Source: Pyrinomonadaceae bacterium (GTDB lineage: Bacteria > Acidobacteriota > Blastocatellia > Pyrinomonadales > Pyrinomonadaceae). Taken from it: DNA of 39,246 nucleotides. Position numbers and translations under genes: made by a program. Under the pieces are notes generated by a model. It searched no databases. It was not told the DNA's origin and saw only the letters and a program-made list of their open reading frames with translations. Every line of letters begins with the position of its first letter. The first letter of the stretch is position 1. The DNA is taken from positions 1-39,246 of the forward strand of contig JACCUI010000247.1 of assembly GCA_013811945.1 (NCBI GenBank). The letters are read 5' to 3'. Below are positions 1-7,639 of this stretch, piece by piece.

Positions 1-141
1 AGTCTGCATTAAGCACTGAGCGGGTTTGTAGTCAGCGCATGACGCTACGCTGGAGCGGGGCGCGCTGCGCTTTGCCCACCTTCCCAACCTGCAAATCGTC
101 TCCGCTTGAGTGGCCCATTCGATACTAATGACTTCCGTCTT

Positions 142-163
142 GAGCGGTAAGAACGTTCCGCTC
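142..163 (-). terminator. possible hairpin terminator after the hydrolase
   Basis: A six-base stem, GAGCGG paired with CCGCTC, encloses a 10-nt loop just downstream of the hydrolase stop codon on the minus strand. No clear T-run follows, so intrinsic termination is only possible. The rest of positions 1-172 holds nothing I recognise. Confidence 0.3.
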
Positions 164-172
164 TACAGCCTT

Positions 173-1018
173 CTATTGGCTTGAGCTTTTCTTCGCTCGA
201 TGGGTCGCACTGGTGCTTCTCAAGTCGCGCAATATTCCCGCCAAAAGTTCGTTGAAGCGCACCGGATCCTCGAGCATGGGATAATGCCCAACGCCCTTCA
301 TGATCAAAGCGTCGAACTGTGGCGCATACTTGCGGTTCCCCTCCAGGTTCGTGGGATATAGATCGGAATTGATTGTCCGTATCGGTGCCTTGATCATTCG
401 CATGGTTGGAATGGGATCGTACCGCGAGGCTGCCTTGATAATCGGCATTCCAAGCTCTGGAGCCATCGATACGGCTTGGGAGAGGACCCGCTCTTTGACG
501 GCCGCGGGGGTGCCAGGCGCGAAGAGATACTGATTCGCGTACTGCGTGATTTGGCCCTTGTAGTCGGCTTGGATCTGGGTAACCATGGCCTCGATCTGTT
601 CGGCGGACATCTTCTGCTCCACGTTTTGCAATGTGTCGACTGGGACAATTGCAACTACGCGCTCCGGCATCCGGCGCGCCGCCTCCAGAGCCACTGGCCC
701 ACCCATGGAACTCCCGATCAGCACGACCCGCTTCAGACCGAGTTTTGCCACCACTCTCTTAACGTCTTCGCCGTAACTCTCCATAGACCAGTCGGTCCTT
801 CCCTTGCCCGACTTGCCATGGCCGGGCAGGTCGATGGTAACCACTCGATGATTCTTAGCGAAGAAGGCGACCTGGTTTTCCCACAGAGTCCGGTCACAAC
901 TCCAGCAGTGAATAAACACCAACCCCGGCTCGCCCTTCCCTTTAACTTCGTACTGAATAGGAACCCCGTCCGCGGCAGTCACAATAGAGGCCAGCAATAA
1001 GATCACACTTAACAACAT
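173..1018 (-). CDS. secreted alpha/beta hydrolase
   Basis: An alpha/beta-hydrolase-fold enzyme of 281 residues from the preferred start. The frame extends 16 codons further upstream (to 1066). I chose the Met at 1018 because an AGGAAGG-type ribosome site lies just before it and because it opens directly into a signal peptide (MLLSVILLLASIVTAADG). The nucleophile elbow G-S-S-M-G is visible (Ser about residue 104 from this start). An oxyanion-side FIHCWSCD stretch, a TIDLPGHGKS strand-turn and a C-terminal GVGHYPMLEDP with the catalytic His are also present. The exact substrate cannot be read from the sequence; esterase, lipase and haloperoxidase-like enzymes share this pattern. It lies 84 bp downstream of the ABC ATPase on the same strand, so it may be co-transcribed with the efflux cluster. 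Confidence 0.85.
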   Translation of the reverse strand: MLLSVILLLASIVTAADGVPIQYEVKGKGEPGLVFIHCWSCDRTLWENQVAFFAKNHRVVTIDLPGHGKSGKGRTDWSMESYGEDVKRVVAKLGLKRVVLIGSSMGGPVALEAARRMPERVVAIVPVDTLQNVEQKMSAEQIEAMVTQIQADYKGQITQYANQYLFAPGTPAAVKERVLSQAVSMAPELGMPIIKAASRYDPIPTMRMIKAPIRTINSDLYPTNLEGNRKYAPQFDALIMKGVGHYPMLEDPVRFNELLAGILRDLRSTSATHRAKKSSSQ

Positions 1019-1102
1019 AAGCCCTTCCTTTCGGAGAACATAAAAAGACAAAAACCTTAACGCCATCGTCGCGCTTTATGAGCCCGTAATTGAGAGGATG
1101 GC

Positions 1103-1801
1103 TCAGTCTGCCGCTGAAAGAGCGCCGTCCAGCAACAGGCCCTTTTCCAGATGGCGCTCGTGCGTTGCGTACGCGGCAGCATGCGGATCGTGAGTGACCA
1201 TTATGATCGTTTTCTTCATTTCCCGATTGAGCGTGGCGAGGATGTTTAGTATTTCCTCGCCTGAGCGCGCATCGAGATTACCGGTTGGCTCGTCGGCGAG
1301 GAGCAGATCGGGATCAGCAACAATGGCCCGCGCAATAGCGACACGTTGTTCCTGGCCCCCCGACAATTGACGCGGTTGGTGGTGCATACGATCGGAGAGT
1401 CCGACCAACTCGAGGGCTGTGTGAACATTCTCGCGGCGCTTAGCTTTTGATAACTTGGTCAGCAGCAGCGGCAACTCAACATTCTCAAACGCCGTCAACA
1501 CGGGAATAAGATTGAACGTTTGGAAGAGGTATCCCACGTGGCTATTCCGCCAAACGGCAAGCTGGCTCTCTTTTAACCTCGCCAGATCGGTTCCCAGCAC
1601 GTTAACCTCACCCTCAGTACAGCGATCAATGCCGGCCAGCAGATTTAGCAGGGTGGATTTGCCCGAGCCGCTGGGCCCCATCAGCGCCAGAAACTCTCCC
1701 GGCTGGATGTCAAGATTTACATTATCGAGCGCCACCACCTCGAAGCCGTCACGGGCGAAACGCTTACTAACTCCGCTAACTTGCACTATCGGTCCAGACA
1801 T
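1103..1801 (-). CDS. ABC transporter ATP-binding protein (LolD/MacB/DevA type)
   Basis: The ATPase subunit of a type VII (MacB-like) ABC system, 232 residues, a full-length single nucleotide-binding domain. Visible motifs are Walker [10 protein letters not shown] (residues 42-50), Q-loop Gln94 in LFQTFN, signature LSGGQ (146-150) followed by EQRVAIARA, Walker [13 protein letters not shown] (167-178) and switch His204 in MVTHD. The short LolD-like length and the ADEPTGNLD form place it in the LolD/MacB/DevA/FtsE group, which powers periplasmic mechanotransmission rather than drug passage through the permease. The two permeases and adaptor upstream are its obvious partners. A hairpin (1841-1900) separates it from the adaptor gene. 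It is the only ABC ATPase in the window, so it is also the only local candidate to drive the orphan permeases further right; that link is speculation. Confidence 0.95.
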   Translation of the reverse strand: MSGPIVQVSGVSKRFARDGFEVVALDNVNLDIQPGEFLALMGPSGSGKSTLLNLLAGIDRCTEGEVNVLGTDLARLKESQLAVWRNSHVGYLFQTFNLIPVLTAFENVELPLLLTKLSKAKRRENVHTALELVGLSDRMHHQPRQLSGGQEQRVAIARAIVADPDLLLADEPTGNLDARSGEEILNILATLNREMKKTIIMVTHDPHAAAYATHERHLEKGLLLDGALSAAD

Positions 1802-1840
1802 AATTCTTTAAACCTTATAGTCGCAGATTACACCAAGGAA

Positions 1841-1900
1841 TTTAGAGTTCAACCTTTAGGTTGCGGTTTCGCAGCCACAAACTAAAGTTTGAACTCTAAA
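1841..1900. repeat. large inverted repeat between adaptor and ATPase genes
   Basis: Arms 1841-1866 and 1875-1900 (26 bp each, about three mismatches) flank an 8-nt loop. The outermost 12 bases, TTTAGAGTTCAA and TTGAACTCTAAA, pair perfectly. In the transcript this is a long stem 21 nt after the adaptor stop codon and 40 nt before the ATPase start. It could stabilise the upstream message, reduce ATPase expression, or be a REP-like element copy. Confidence 0.8.
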
Positions 1901-1920
1901 CTTCCGGACTCAATCTAAAG

Positions 1921-3297
1921 CTAGTTGCCTATTTTCACGCGATCGCCATCGTTCAACTTGTCGGCGCCAGCCGTGGCAATCGACTCGCCACCGCTCAAAC
2001 CTTCCAGCACCTGAAAGAAACCCCCGGTCTCTTCACCCACGTGGATTGATCGCAACTCGACCTTGTTGCCTTTGATAACGAATACAACCTCTTTTCCATC
2101 TTTTCGAACCACTGCGTCTTTGGGGACCAATACCCGTGAAGCAGCTCTCTCCCCGGCCGGTGTGGCGTCCGCGAGAAAATTAACGCGCGCATTCATCTCA
2201 GGCCGCAACTGGTCATCCGGATTCTCGACTTTTACCTTCACTTGCACCGTAGCTTTTGCCCGATTCGCTTCCGGGGCAATCTCCGCAATAAAGCCAGAGT
2301 ACTTTAGATTGGGAAAGGCCTCCGGGATTATTTCCGCGCGCTGATCCATCTTCAATCTAGCGAAGTCCGCTTGACTTATATCCAGCTCGATCTGGAGATC
2401 ATTCAGATCGGCAAGAGCCACCACGGAGGTTCGAGCACCCGATTCACCAATGGCGGATGGGGTCACCATCTCACCGGTTTCCACTATTCTCTGCAGCACC
2501 GTTCCAGAAACCGGCGCTTTGATTTGGGTGTCGCCCAGTTGAGTTTGCGCATAGTCCAAGGCAGCTCTCATCTGCTGAACTTGGGCGGCCCCAGCGCGAA
2601 TCTCTTCCGCACGTGGCCCAATATCGGTTATGGCGCTCGCCTGCCGGGCGGCTTCAACCAGAGCTCGCGCAGTGTCGCGTTGAGCAGTTGTTTGATCGAG
2701 TTCGGATTTAGATGCCACGCCGGCACGGTAGAGCTTATCGGTGCGCTCGTATTCAGCTTCCGCATTGGTGAGTGTGGCCTGGGCTTGCAAGACTCCTGCT
2801 CTGTCCTTCAATTTCTCTTGTGGTCGCGAACCAGCGCGCAATTGATCGAGGCGGGCTTGGGCGGCAGCAAGATTGGCTCGCGCCTGATTAACCTGCGCGC
2901 GAAACTCATTGTCTTCGAGGCGCACGAGTATCTGCCCCTGCTGGACCCGGTCGCCTTTCTCTACTCCAATCCACTTCACGCGTCCCATCACTTTCGCGCC
3001 TACAGCGATCTTGTGGTGAGCGACTACATATCCAGAGACAGACAGGACAGTGCCGGCTCGCGAGCTTCCACTGTTTTCCACTTTCACCTCGGCCGCGGAA
3101 ATAGACTTCGGTGCCGAAAAGAAAAAGACGTAACCAATCGCCAATAGGGCGATGACGGCGGAGAGCGCAAGCAAAAGGAGCTTTGGTGAACGGTGTCCGG
3201 ATCCAGGAGAGTCGCCCGGGCCGCGATCAATCTTCAGGCTTCTCAAGCGCTGATTGAGGTTCTCCTGGTCTTCCTGAGTTTTGGGGTTAGTAACCAT
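1921..3297 (-). CDS. periplasmic adaptor (membrane fusion protein, HlyD/MacA/DevB type)
   Basis: The adaptor of an ABC efflux pump, 458 residues, which would bridge the inner-membrane permease to an outer-membrane channel. A charged N-terminus is followed by one transmembrane anchor (about 40-61). The first half of a lipoyl domain (about 97-128, with GDRVQQGQILVRLED) comes next, then a long Ala/Gln/Arg-rich coiled-coil hairpin (about 131-255). The second lipoyl half follows (TQIKAPVSGTVLQR, about 257-270), then beta-barrel and membrane-proximal domains. An AAGG-type ribosome site lies before the ATG. It sits 48 bp after the second permease gene in the same direction. No outer-membrane TolC homologue is present in the window. 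The transported substrate cannot be inferred. Confidence 0.93.
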   Translation of the reverse strand: MVTNPKTQEDQENLNQRLRSLKIDRGPGDSPGSGHRSPKLLLLALSAVIALLAIGYVFFFSAPKSISAAEVKVENSGSSRAGTVLSVSGYVVAHHKIAVGAKVMGRVKWIGVEKGDRVQQGQILVRLEDNEFRAQVNQARANLAAAQARLDQLRAGSRPQEKLKDRAGVLQAQATLTNAEAEYERTDKLYRAGVASKSELDQTTAQRDTARALVEAARQASAITDIGPRAEEIRAGAAQVQQMRAALDYAQTQLGDTQIKAPVSGTVLQRIVETGEMVTPSAIGESGARTSVVALADLNDLQIELDISQADFARLKMDQRAEIIPEAFPNLKYSGFIAEIAPEANRAKATVQVKVKVENPDDQLRPEMNARVNFLADATPAGERAASRVLVPKDAVVRKDGKEVVFVIKGNKVELRSIHVGEETGGFFQVLEGLSGGESIATAGADKLNDGDRVKIGN

Positions 3298-3345
3298 CCC
3301 GATTCCTTAAAAACGTGAGTTGTTTATGGATGTCTCTTTCTCACT

Positions 3346-4509
3346 CTACGATGCACGAAGGGCATCGACAATTTTGAATCGTGACGCACGAATAGACGGC
3401 AGCAGCGAGCCAAGCAAGCCTATTCCCACACCGAAAATTAAGGCCATTACCATCAGGTCCGGAGTGACGCGGAAGTTAAAGGCAATCTCACTGAAAGTGG
3501 CAAAGTTGCTCGTGCCTGTCGAAACGAAGTTCAGCGGCAGCGCCAGCAGAATGCCAATTCCAACACCTAGTATAGCGATGGCCAGCGATTCCAAAACGAA
3601 AGCTACAAGAATGCTTAGACGACCGAAACCCAATACTCGAAGCGTGCCTATTTCTTTTGTGCGCCTGGCTACGGCCGCATACATCGTGTTCATGCCCGCA
3701 AATCCGGCACCGATCGCCATTATCAAGGCAAGGAAGACGGCCAGGTATTTGAGAAGACTCGAGGCATTGCCCTGCTGGTCCTCATAAAAGATTCGCTCAG
3801 CCATCGCCTTAAGATGGAGTTTCTGATCTTCAGAGATTCGCTTCGCCAGAGCCTCCAGGCTAGGCTGGTCTTTCGCGCGCAACAGGACTGAAGTGAAGGA
3901 ATCACGTTTTGTAGCGGTTGCCAAAGAGTTCACATCCACCCAAATCTCCGATTCAAAAGCTTTGCCCCCTGCTTCGAAGAGACCCACGACAGTATAGTCT
4001 GTGGCCTGCACGCGAAATTTATCTCCTACGTCCAGACCTTGAAATCGCTCAGCAATGCGCCGGGAAACTATCGCCTCGCTAAGTCCGGCGTGAAACATGC
4101 GACCTGAAACCTGGTTAAAACCGGATCGCAGTTTGGTTGACATTGGTCCGATGCCCCGAATGATAACGTTCGATCCCTGACTCATTCCCTTTCGCGCTTT
4201 ATAAATGAGTGTCATAGACTCCGGGGCGGCCAGTGGTTGATCACCCTCTCGCACGATACCGTCGAGGAACTTCAGATCGTTAAGGTTTTCTCGGGTCACC
4301 GAGCTGTTTAGTTCGGCAGTACTTCCTTCGCGCAGCACAATAAGATTCAGGGGTTCTCCGCTGCTCGCCAGAGTCAGATCGATGCCCTTGGCCAGGGCCA
4401 TCACCATCAGGAATACGCCCACCGTGAGGCCAATCGTGACTGCGGTCGCTAACGTACTCGATTTGCGCACCGTAATATTGCGAAAATTGTATTTTAGAGG
4501 TAGCGCCAT
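3346..4509 (-). CDS. FtsX/MacB-type ABC permease, second of a pair
   Basis: An inner-membrane permease subunit of 387 residues with the four-helix MacB/LolC/DevC architecture. There is one N-terminal transmembrane helix (about 16-40), a large periplasmic region (MacB-PCD-like) and a C-terminal FtsX domain. The FtsX domain has the cytoplasmic coupling stretch ARRTKEIGTLRVLGFGR followed by three helices. Its ATG overlaps the preceding permease's TAA by one base (TAATG), which suggests translational coupling. With its neighbour it probably forms a heterodimer, as LolC and LolE do, rather than a MacB homodimer, because the ATPase is a separate protein. Confidence 0.92.
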   Translation of the reverse strand: MALPLKYNFRNITVRKSSTLATAVTIGLTVGVFLMVMALAKGIDLTLASSGEPLNLIVLREGSTAELNSSVTRENLNDLKFLDGIVREGDQPLAAPESMTLIYKARKGMSQGSNVIIRGIGPMSTKLRSGFNQVSGRMFHAGLSEAIVSRRIAERFQGLDVGDKFRVQATDYTVVGLFEAGGKAFESEIWVDVNSLATATKRDSFTSVLLRAKDQPSLEALAKRISEDQKLHLKAMAERIFYEDQQGNASSLLKYLAVFLALIMAIGAGFAGMNTMYAAVARRTKEIGTLRVLGFGRLSILVAFVLESLAIAILGVGIGILLALPLNFVSTGTSNFATFSEIAFNFRVTPDLMVMALIFGVGIGLLGSLLPSIRASRFKIVDALRAS

Positions 4510-5645
4510 TATTCAGTGCTCCGCAGGGCTTCTGCGATGGTCATGCCAGACACACGAAACGCCGAATAGCTAACGCTGATGACGCCCACCAGCAGTGAGA
4601 TCCCCAAGGCGAAGAGCAGAGTAGGCCCAGTAGGCACGAACGATTGGAAAGGGATATACAGACCAAAGTCGATTGAACTGAATAGAACCATAGCTGCTCC
4701 GATGCCGATTAGCGCGCTGAGGGTGGTAACCAGCAACGCTTCCCCGAGAAGCAGTCCGGCAATCGTCCCTCTCTGGAAACCGAGGGCCTTGAGCGTTCCC
4801 ACTTCCCTGGTGCGCTCGCGCACTGTCATCGCCATGGTGTTGGCCATCACCAGCAGCAACGAAAAGGTAATCGCCCCCATAATCCCGTACATAAACTGCT
4901 TCACTCCGCCCATCATGGCTTCAAAGCTCATAGCAAACTCGCGCTCACTTTCGGTCTTGGTCGGTGCATCAGTGTTAAGAAAAATAGAATCTACCGCCTG
5001 CGCGATCCGGGGAATATCATCCGCTGAGTTTGCCAGAATGCTGAACGTCCCGACCTTGTCTTTGGCCCATTCCGGCGTTGACTCGTTCATATACTCGTGA
5101 TGGAAATAGAGTGTCTTCTCGTCGCCTCCCGTGCAAATTCCTCGAACTATGAATTCCAAACTCCTGTCATAAATCGGACTTCGGAGCGTAATGCGCTGGC
5201 CCAGGCTGAAACCGTATAGCTTGACGAGCTTTTGGCCTACTACGGCTCCCTGCCTGTCGCTGATGAACGCTTGCCAATCGGCTTCAGACATCTTTAGCTC
5301 GGGGTAGTTTGTCCGTAACTTGGTCGCATCCACCGCAAAGTTTGCGAAGAAGTTTTTCTCGTCCTGGTAAATTCCTCCAAACCAGCTAAACGGCATAACG
5401 TCTTTCACGCCTGGGACCGAGGTCATTCGTTGTTGGTGGGCTGCGGGAAGATCGAAGGTCAAGGAAACTGAATGCCGGGTCCACAAGCGCAGCGGGCTGG
5501 CTTCGGCGCTGCCCCTCGAAGACTCGGTCAATATAGTTGCCAGGGTAATAATCAAGAACAGGGATACGACAATACTCGAACCCGTAAGGAGTGTGCGTCG
5601 CTTGTTACGCAGGATATTCTTCAAAATAAGTTTGGTGAACTTCAT
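4509..5645 (-). CDS. FtsX/MacB-type ABC permease, first gene of the efflux cluster
   Basis: An inner-membrane permease of 378 residues, paralogous to the next gene. The N-terminal helix (about 20-42) follows a basic LRNKRR stretch. A periplasmic domain follows, then the FtsX domain with VRERTREVGTLKALGFQR and three C-terminal helices (about 255-280, 305-330, 343-365). A strong AGGAGGGA ribosome site lies upstream of the ATG, which agrees with it being the first cistron. The gene order (permease, permease, adaptor, ATPase) matches MacAB/DevBCA-like tripartite exporters. No regulator is adjacent. Confidence 0.92.
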   Translation of the reverse strand: MKFTKLILKNILRNKRRTLLTGSSIVVSLFLIITLATILTESSRGSAEASPLRLWTRHSVSLTFDLPAAHQQRMTSVPGVKDVMPFSWFGGIYQDEKNFFANFAVDATKLRTNYPELKMSEADWQAFISDRQGAVVGQKLVKLYGFSLGQRITLRSPIYDRSLEFIVRGICTGGDEKTLYFHHEYMNESTPEWAKDKVGTFSILANSADDIPRIAQAVDSIFLNTDAPTKTESEREFAMSFEAMMGGVKQFMYGIMGAITFSLLLVMANTMAMTVRERTREVGTLKALGFQRGTIAGLLLGEALLVTTLSALIGIGAAMVLFSSIDFGLYIPFQSFVPTGPTLLFALGISLLVGVISVSYSAFRVSGMTIAEALRSTE

Positions 5646-6142
5646 AAAAATGTCCCTCCTGCTTTGTCCTCACCAGTAACTCGAATGGCGGGTGCCCTGA
5701 TCGACACTCCGCCGGGATAGTCAGTGGATTTTATTGGTACTAATTTACGATACCCGGCTCAATTGTCCAACCGACGCGCGTTATATCAATGGGATACGCA
5801 GTCTAAATCCTGAAAGTTCAAGAGTGGTAGGCACGCTATTAATGAAGAATTTACAATTCTTAACAAATGTACTCGCAGGTTACACCGAAGGGACCAGGAG
5901 CGATCAATTTTTCGGGGCCAGCAGGCACGAAAAAAAACCGATCCATGAAACTACACGAACCTGCGATGGATATTCTAATCCGAGTTTTTTGTGAGATTTC
6001 GTGGATCGTCTTACTTATTCCATTACGCTAACCACTTTTTCAGCCACCCTTCAGAAGATTCAACTTATTAACGAAGGGCCAGGGAGGGCCTTTCGACCCG
6101 CCTGGCCGATCTCCTATGGCCTCGAAACAAGTGTAGTCCCCC
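5646..6142. other. AT-richer spacer with no recognised gene
   Basis: About 500 bp separate the efflux cluster's 5' end from the end of the small membrane protein gene. Short plus-strand frames at 5734-5994 and 6001-6312 have no recognisable motif or ribosome site, and I do not call them genes. A GGCCAGG/CCTGGCC inverted repeat (6077-6083 and 6101-6107, 17-nt loop) lies 36 bp beyond the membrane protein stop codon and could act in termination. The promoter of the efflux cluster should be in the left part, but I could not assign its boxes. Confidence 0.5.
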
Positions 6143-6538
6143 TTAGATCGCCGCCGTTACTGACTTCCGCAACCCTAAGTACTCCAGTCCGGCAAGCACT
6201 GCCACGCCCAAAGCTTGCGCGACGACGAATGCATAACCCAATTCAGTGGGAGCCACCCAGCCGGTCAGCAACAGGAGGAAACTATCGGCGGTCCAGAGGG
6301 CGTTTGCAATGATGACAGCCCAGACGACTGACGGCGAGAGAGTTTCGCGTGTTGCCAGGTAAACGAGAAAGGCTGCAAACGGCAGCAGGCTGATTCCCGC
6401 GTACCGCAGGAGTTCAGTTGGCAGTCCTAAATATTGGTCAAGAACGACGGAGCCGAAAGTCATCAACAACCCCGTCCCCACGCAAGTTGCGGCGTCGACA
6501 AACAGAACGCCGCGTAGCAAAGTTGAATTATTAAACAT
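6143..6538 (-). CDS. small four-helix integral membrane protein
   Basis: A 131-residue hydrophobic protein with four predicted transmembrane helices at about 6-29, 43-65, 69-93 and 99-123. I do not recognise catalytic or ligand-binding residues, and the family is not identified. A good ribosome site (GGAGG, about 9 nt from the ATG) supports the start. It is transcribed divergently from an XRE/MmyB-type regulator with a 17-bp palindrome between them. This arrangement suggests that it is the regulator's target. Confidence 0.75.
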   Translation of the reverse strand: MFNNSTLLRGVLFVDAATCVGTGLLMTFGSVVLDQYLGLPTELLRYAGISLLPFAAFLVYLATRETLSPSVVWAVIIANALWTADSFLLLLTGWVAPTELGYAFVVAQALGVAVLAGLEYLGLRKSVTAAI

Positions 6539-6637
6539 AGCCTTGAGCCTCCAGAATCACTTAGGCAATTAGCCTTCGGTCCAGTAACCGTTATCCTTGC
6601 CTGCGTTGCATGATTTCCTATGCTCAGCGACAAAACA

Positions 6638-6654
6638 ATTACCTCCGAGGTAAT
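6638..6654. promoter_or_regulatory. 17-bp perfect palindrome, candidate operator
   Basis: ATTACCTC-C-GAGGTAAT is a perfect 8-bp dyad around a single base. It lies in the 153-bp divergent intergenic region, 38 bp from the regulator's ATG and 100 bp from the membrane protein's ATG. XRE-family dimers commonly bind such short dyads. Assignment to this regulator rests on position only. Confidence 0.6.
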
Positions 6655-6691
6655 GGAGCAGCTTTTTAAGTTGTGATACCGTTCGGGCCGA

Positions 6692-7500
6692 ATGAGCAGC
6701 GTTAGCACTCAACCGGTTGGGAATTTGTTGCGGGATTGGCGCAAGCGAAGGCATTTAAGCCAGCTTGACCTTGCCTGCGAAGCTGAGATTTCTTCGAGGC
6801 ATTTGAGCTTTGTCGAAACCGGGCGTTCGCTGCCGAGCCGTGAGATGGTTCTGCGTCTGGCCAAGCAACTAGAGGTGCCTTTGCGCGAGCGCAACGCCCT
6901 GCTGATGGCTGCGGGATATGCACCGGTCTTTAGAGCGCGGTCGTTCGAAGACCCGATGCTTCAAGCTGCTCGCAAAGCTGTGGATTTAGTGTTGGCGGGA
7001 CATGAGCCTTATCCGGCACTCGCCGTGGACCGTCACTGGACTCTTGTTGCATCCAACCGCGCCGTTGCATTTTTGCTGACGGGAGCTGAGCCGTCATTGC
7101 TGACGGCACCGATAAATGTCCTCCGCCTTACTTTGCACCCAGGAGGCCTGGTGCAGCGGATAGTTAATCTACTCGAATGGCGTTCTCATCTCCTCGCGCG
7201 CTTGCAGCGTCAGATTGAGGCGAGCGGCGATGCGATTCTGGTAGACCTCTTGAACCAACTTAGGGCTTATCCAGTGCCGAGCGAGAATAAGCTCAAGTCC
7301 AAGCCGAGATCGACTATGCTGGAGTGGCTATTCCTTTCCAGCTTGCCACCGAAAGCGGAATTCTCTCTTTCCTCAGCACGACCACCGTTTTCGGCACGCC
7401 GGTCGACATTACTTTGTCTGAACTAGCGATGGAATCGTTTTTCCCAGCCGATGCTGCTACCTCAGATGCCTTGACTCGAAATCTTGGGTGCGGTGATTAG
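6692..7500 (+). pseudogene. XRE-family regulator with MmyB-like ligand-binding domain, frameshifted
   Basis: The N-terminus (about residues 10-65) is a helix-turn-helix of the XRE type with LRDWRKRRHLSQLDLA and SSRHLSFVETGR. A MmyB-like sensor region follows, with HWTLVASNRAVAFLL. The first frame closes at 7426 with a low-complexity basic tail unlike this family. Reading one base earlier from about 7300 gives AEIDYAGVAIPFQLA, then FLSTTTVFGTPVDITLSELA and MESFFPADAATSDAL, ending at TAG 7498-7500. This is the expected conserved C-terminus of MmyB-type regulators. A single-base deletion (or 2-base insertion) between about 7285 and 7303 therefore breaks the gene. The repaired protein would be about 269 residues. 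It could be a real pseudogene or a sequence error. No strong ribosome site is visible at the ATG. Confidence 0.85.
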
Positions 7501-7639
7501 TCCAGCTAACTCATTAGGTTTCCTGCGGTCAACTCAACTAGCGCTGGTCAATCGTTTCTCTCATATCAAACTAACTCACCACCCAACTTCGTCGTAACTC
7601 TATCTTAGATTAAACTAGGTCTGGCCCCGGTCCCCTATC

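Noticed and set aside
476-1000. Plus-strand frame of 174 codons opposite the alpha/beta hydrolase
   Set aside because: It is antisense to a gene with clear catalytic motifs and has no signal, domain or ribosome site of its own.
5734-6312. Two small plus-strand frames upstream of the efflux cluster
   Set aside because: No ribosome site or recognisable domain, and the second overlaps the small membrane protein gene in antisense.
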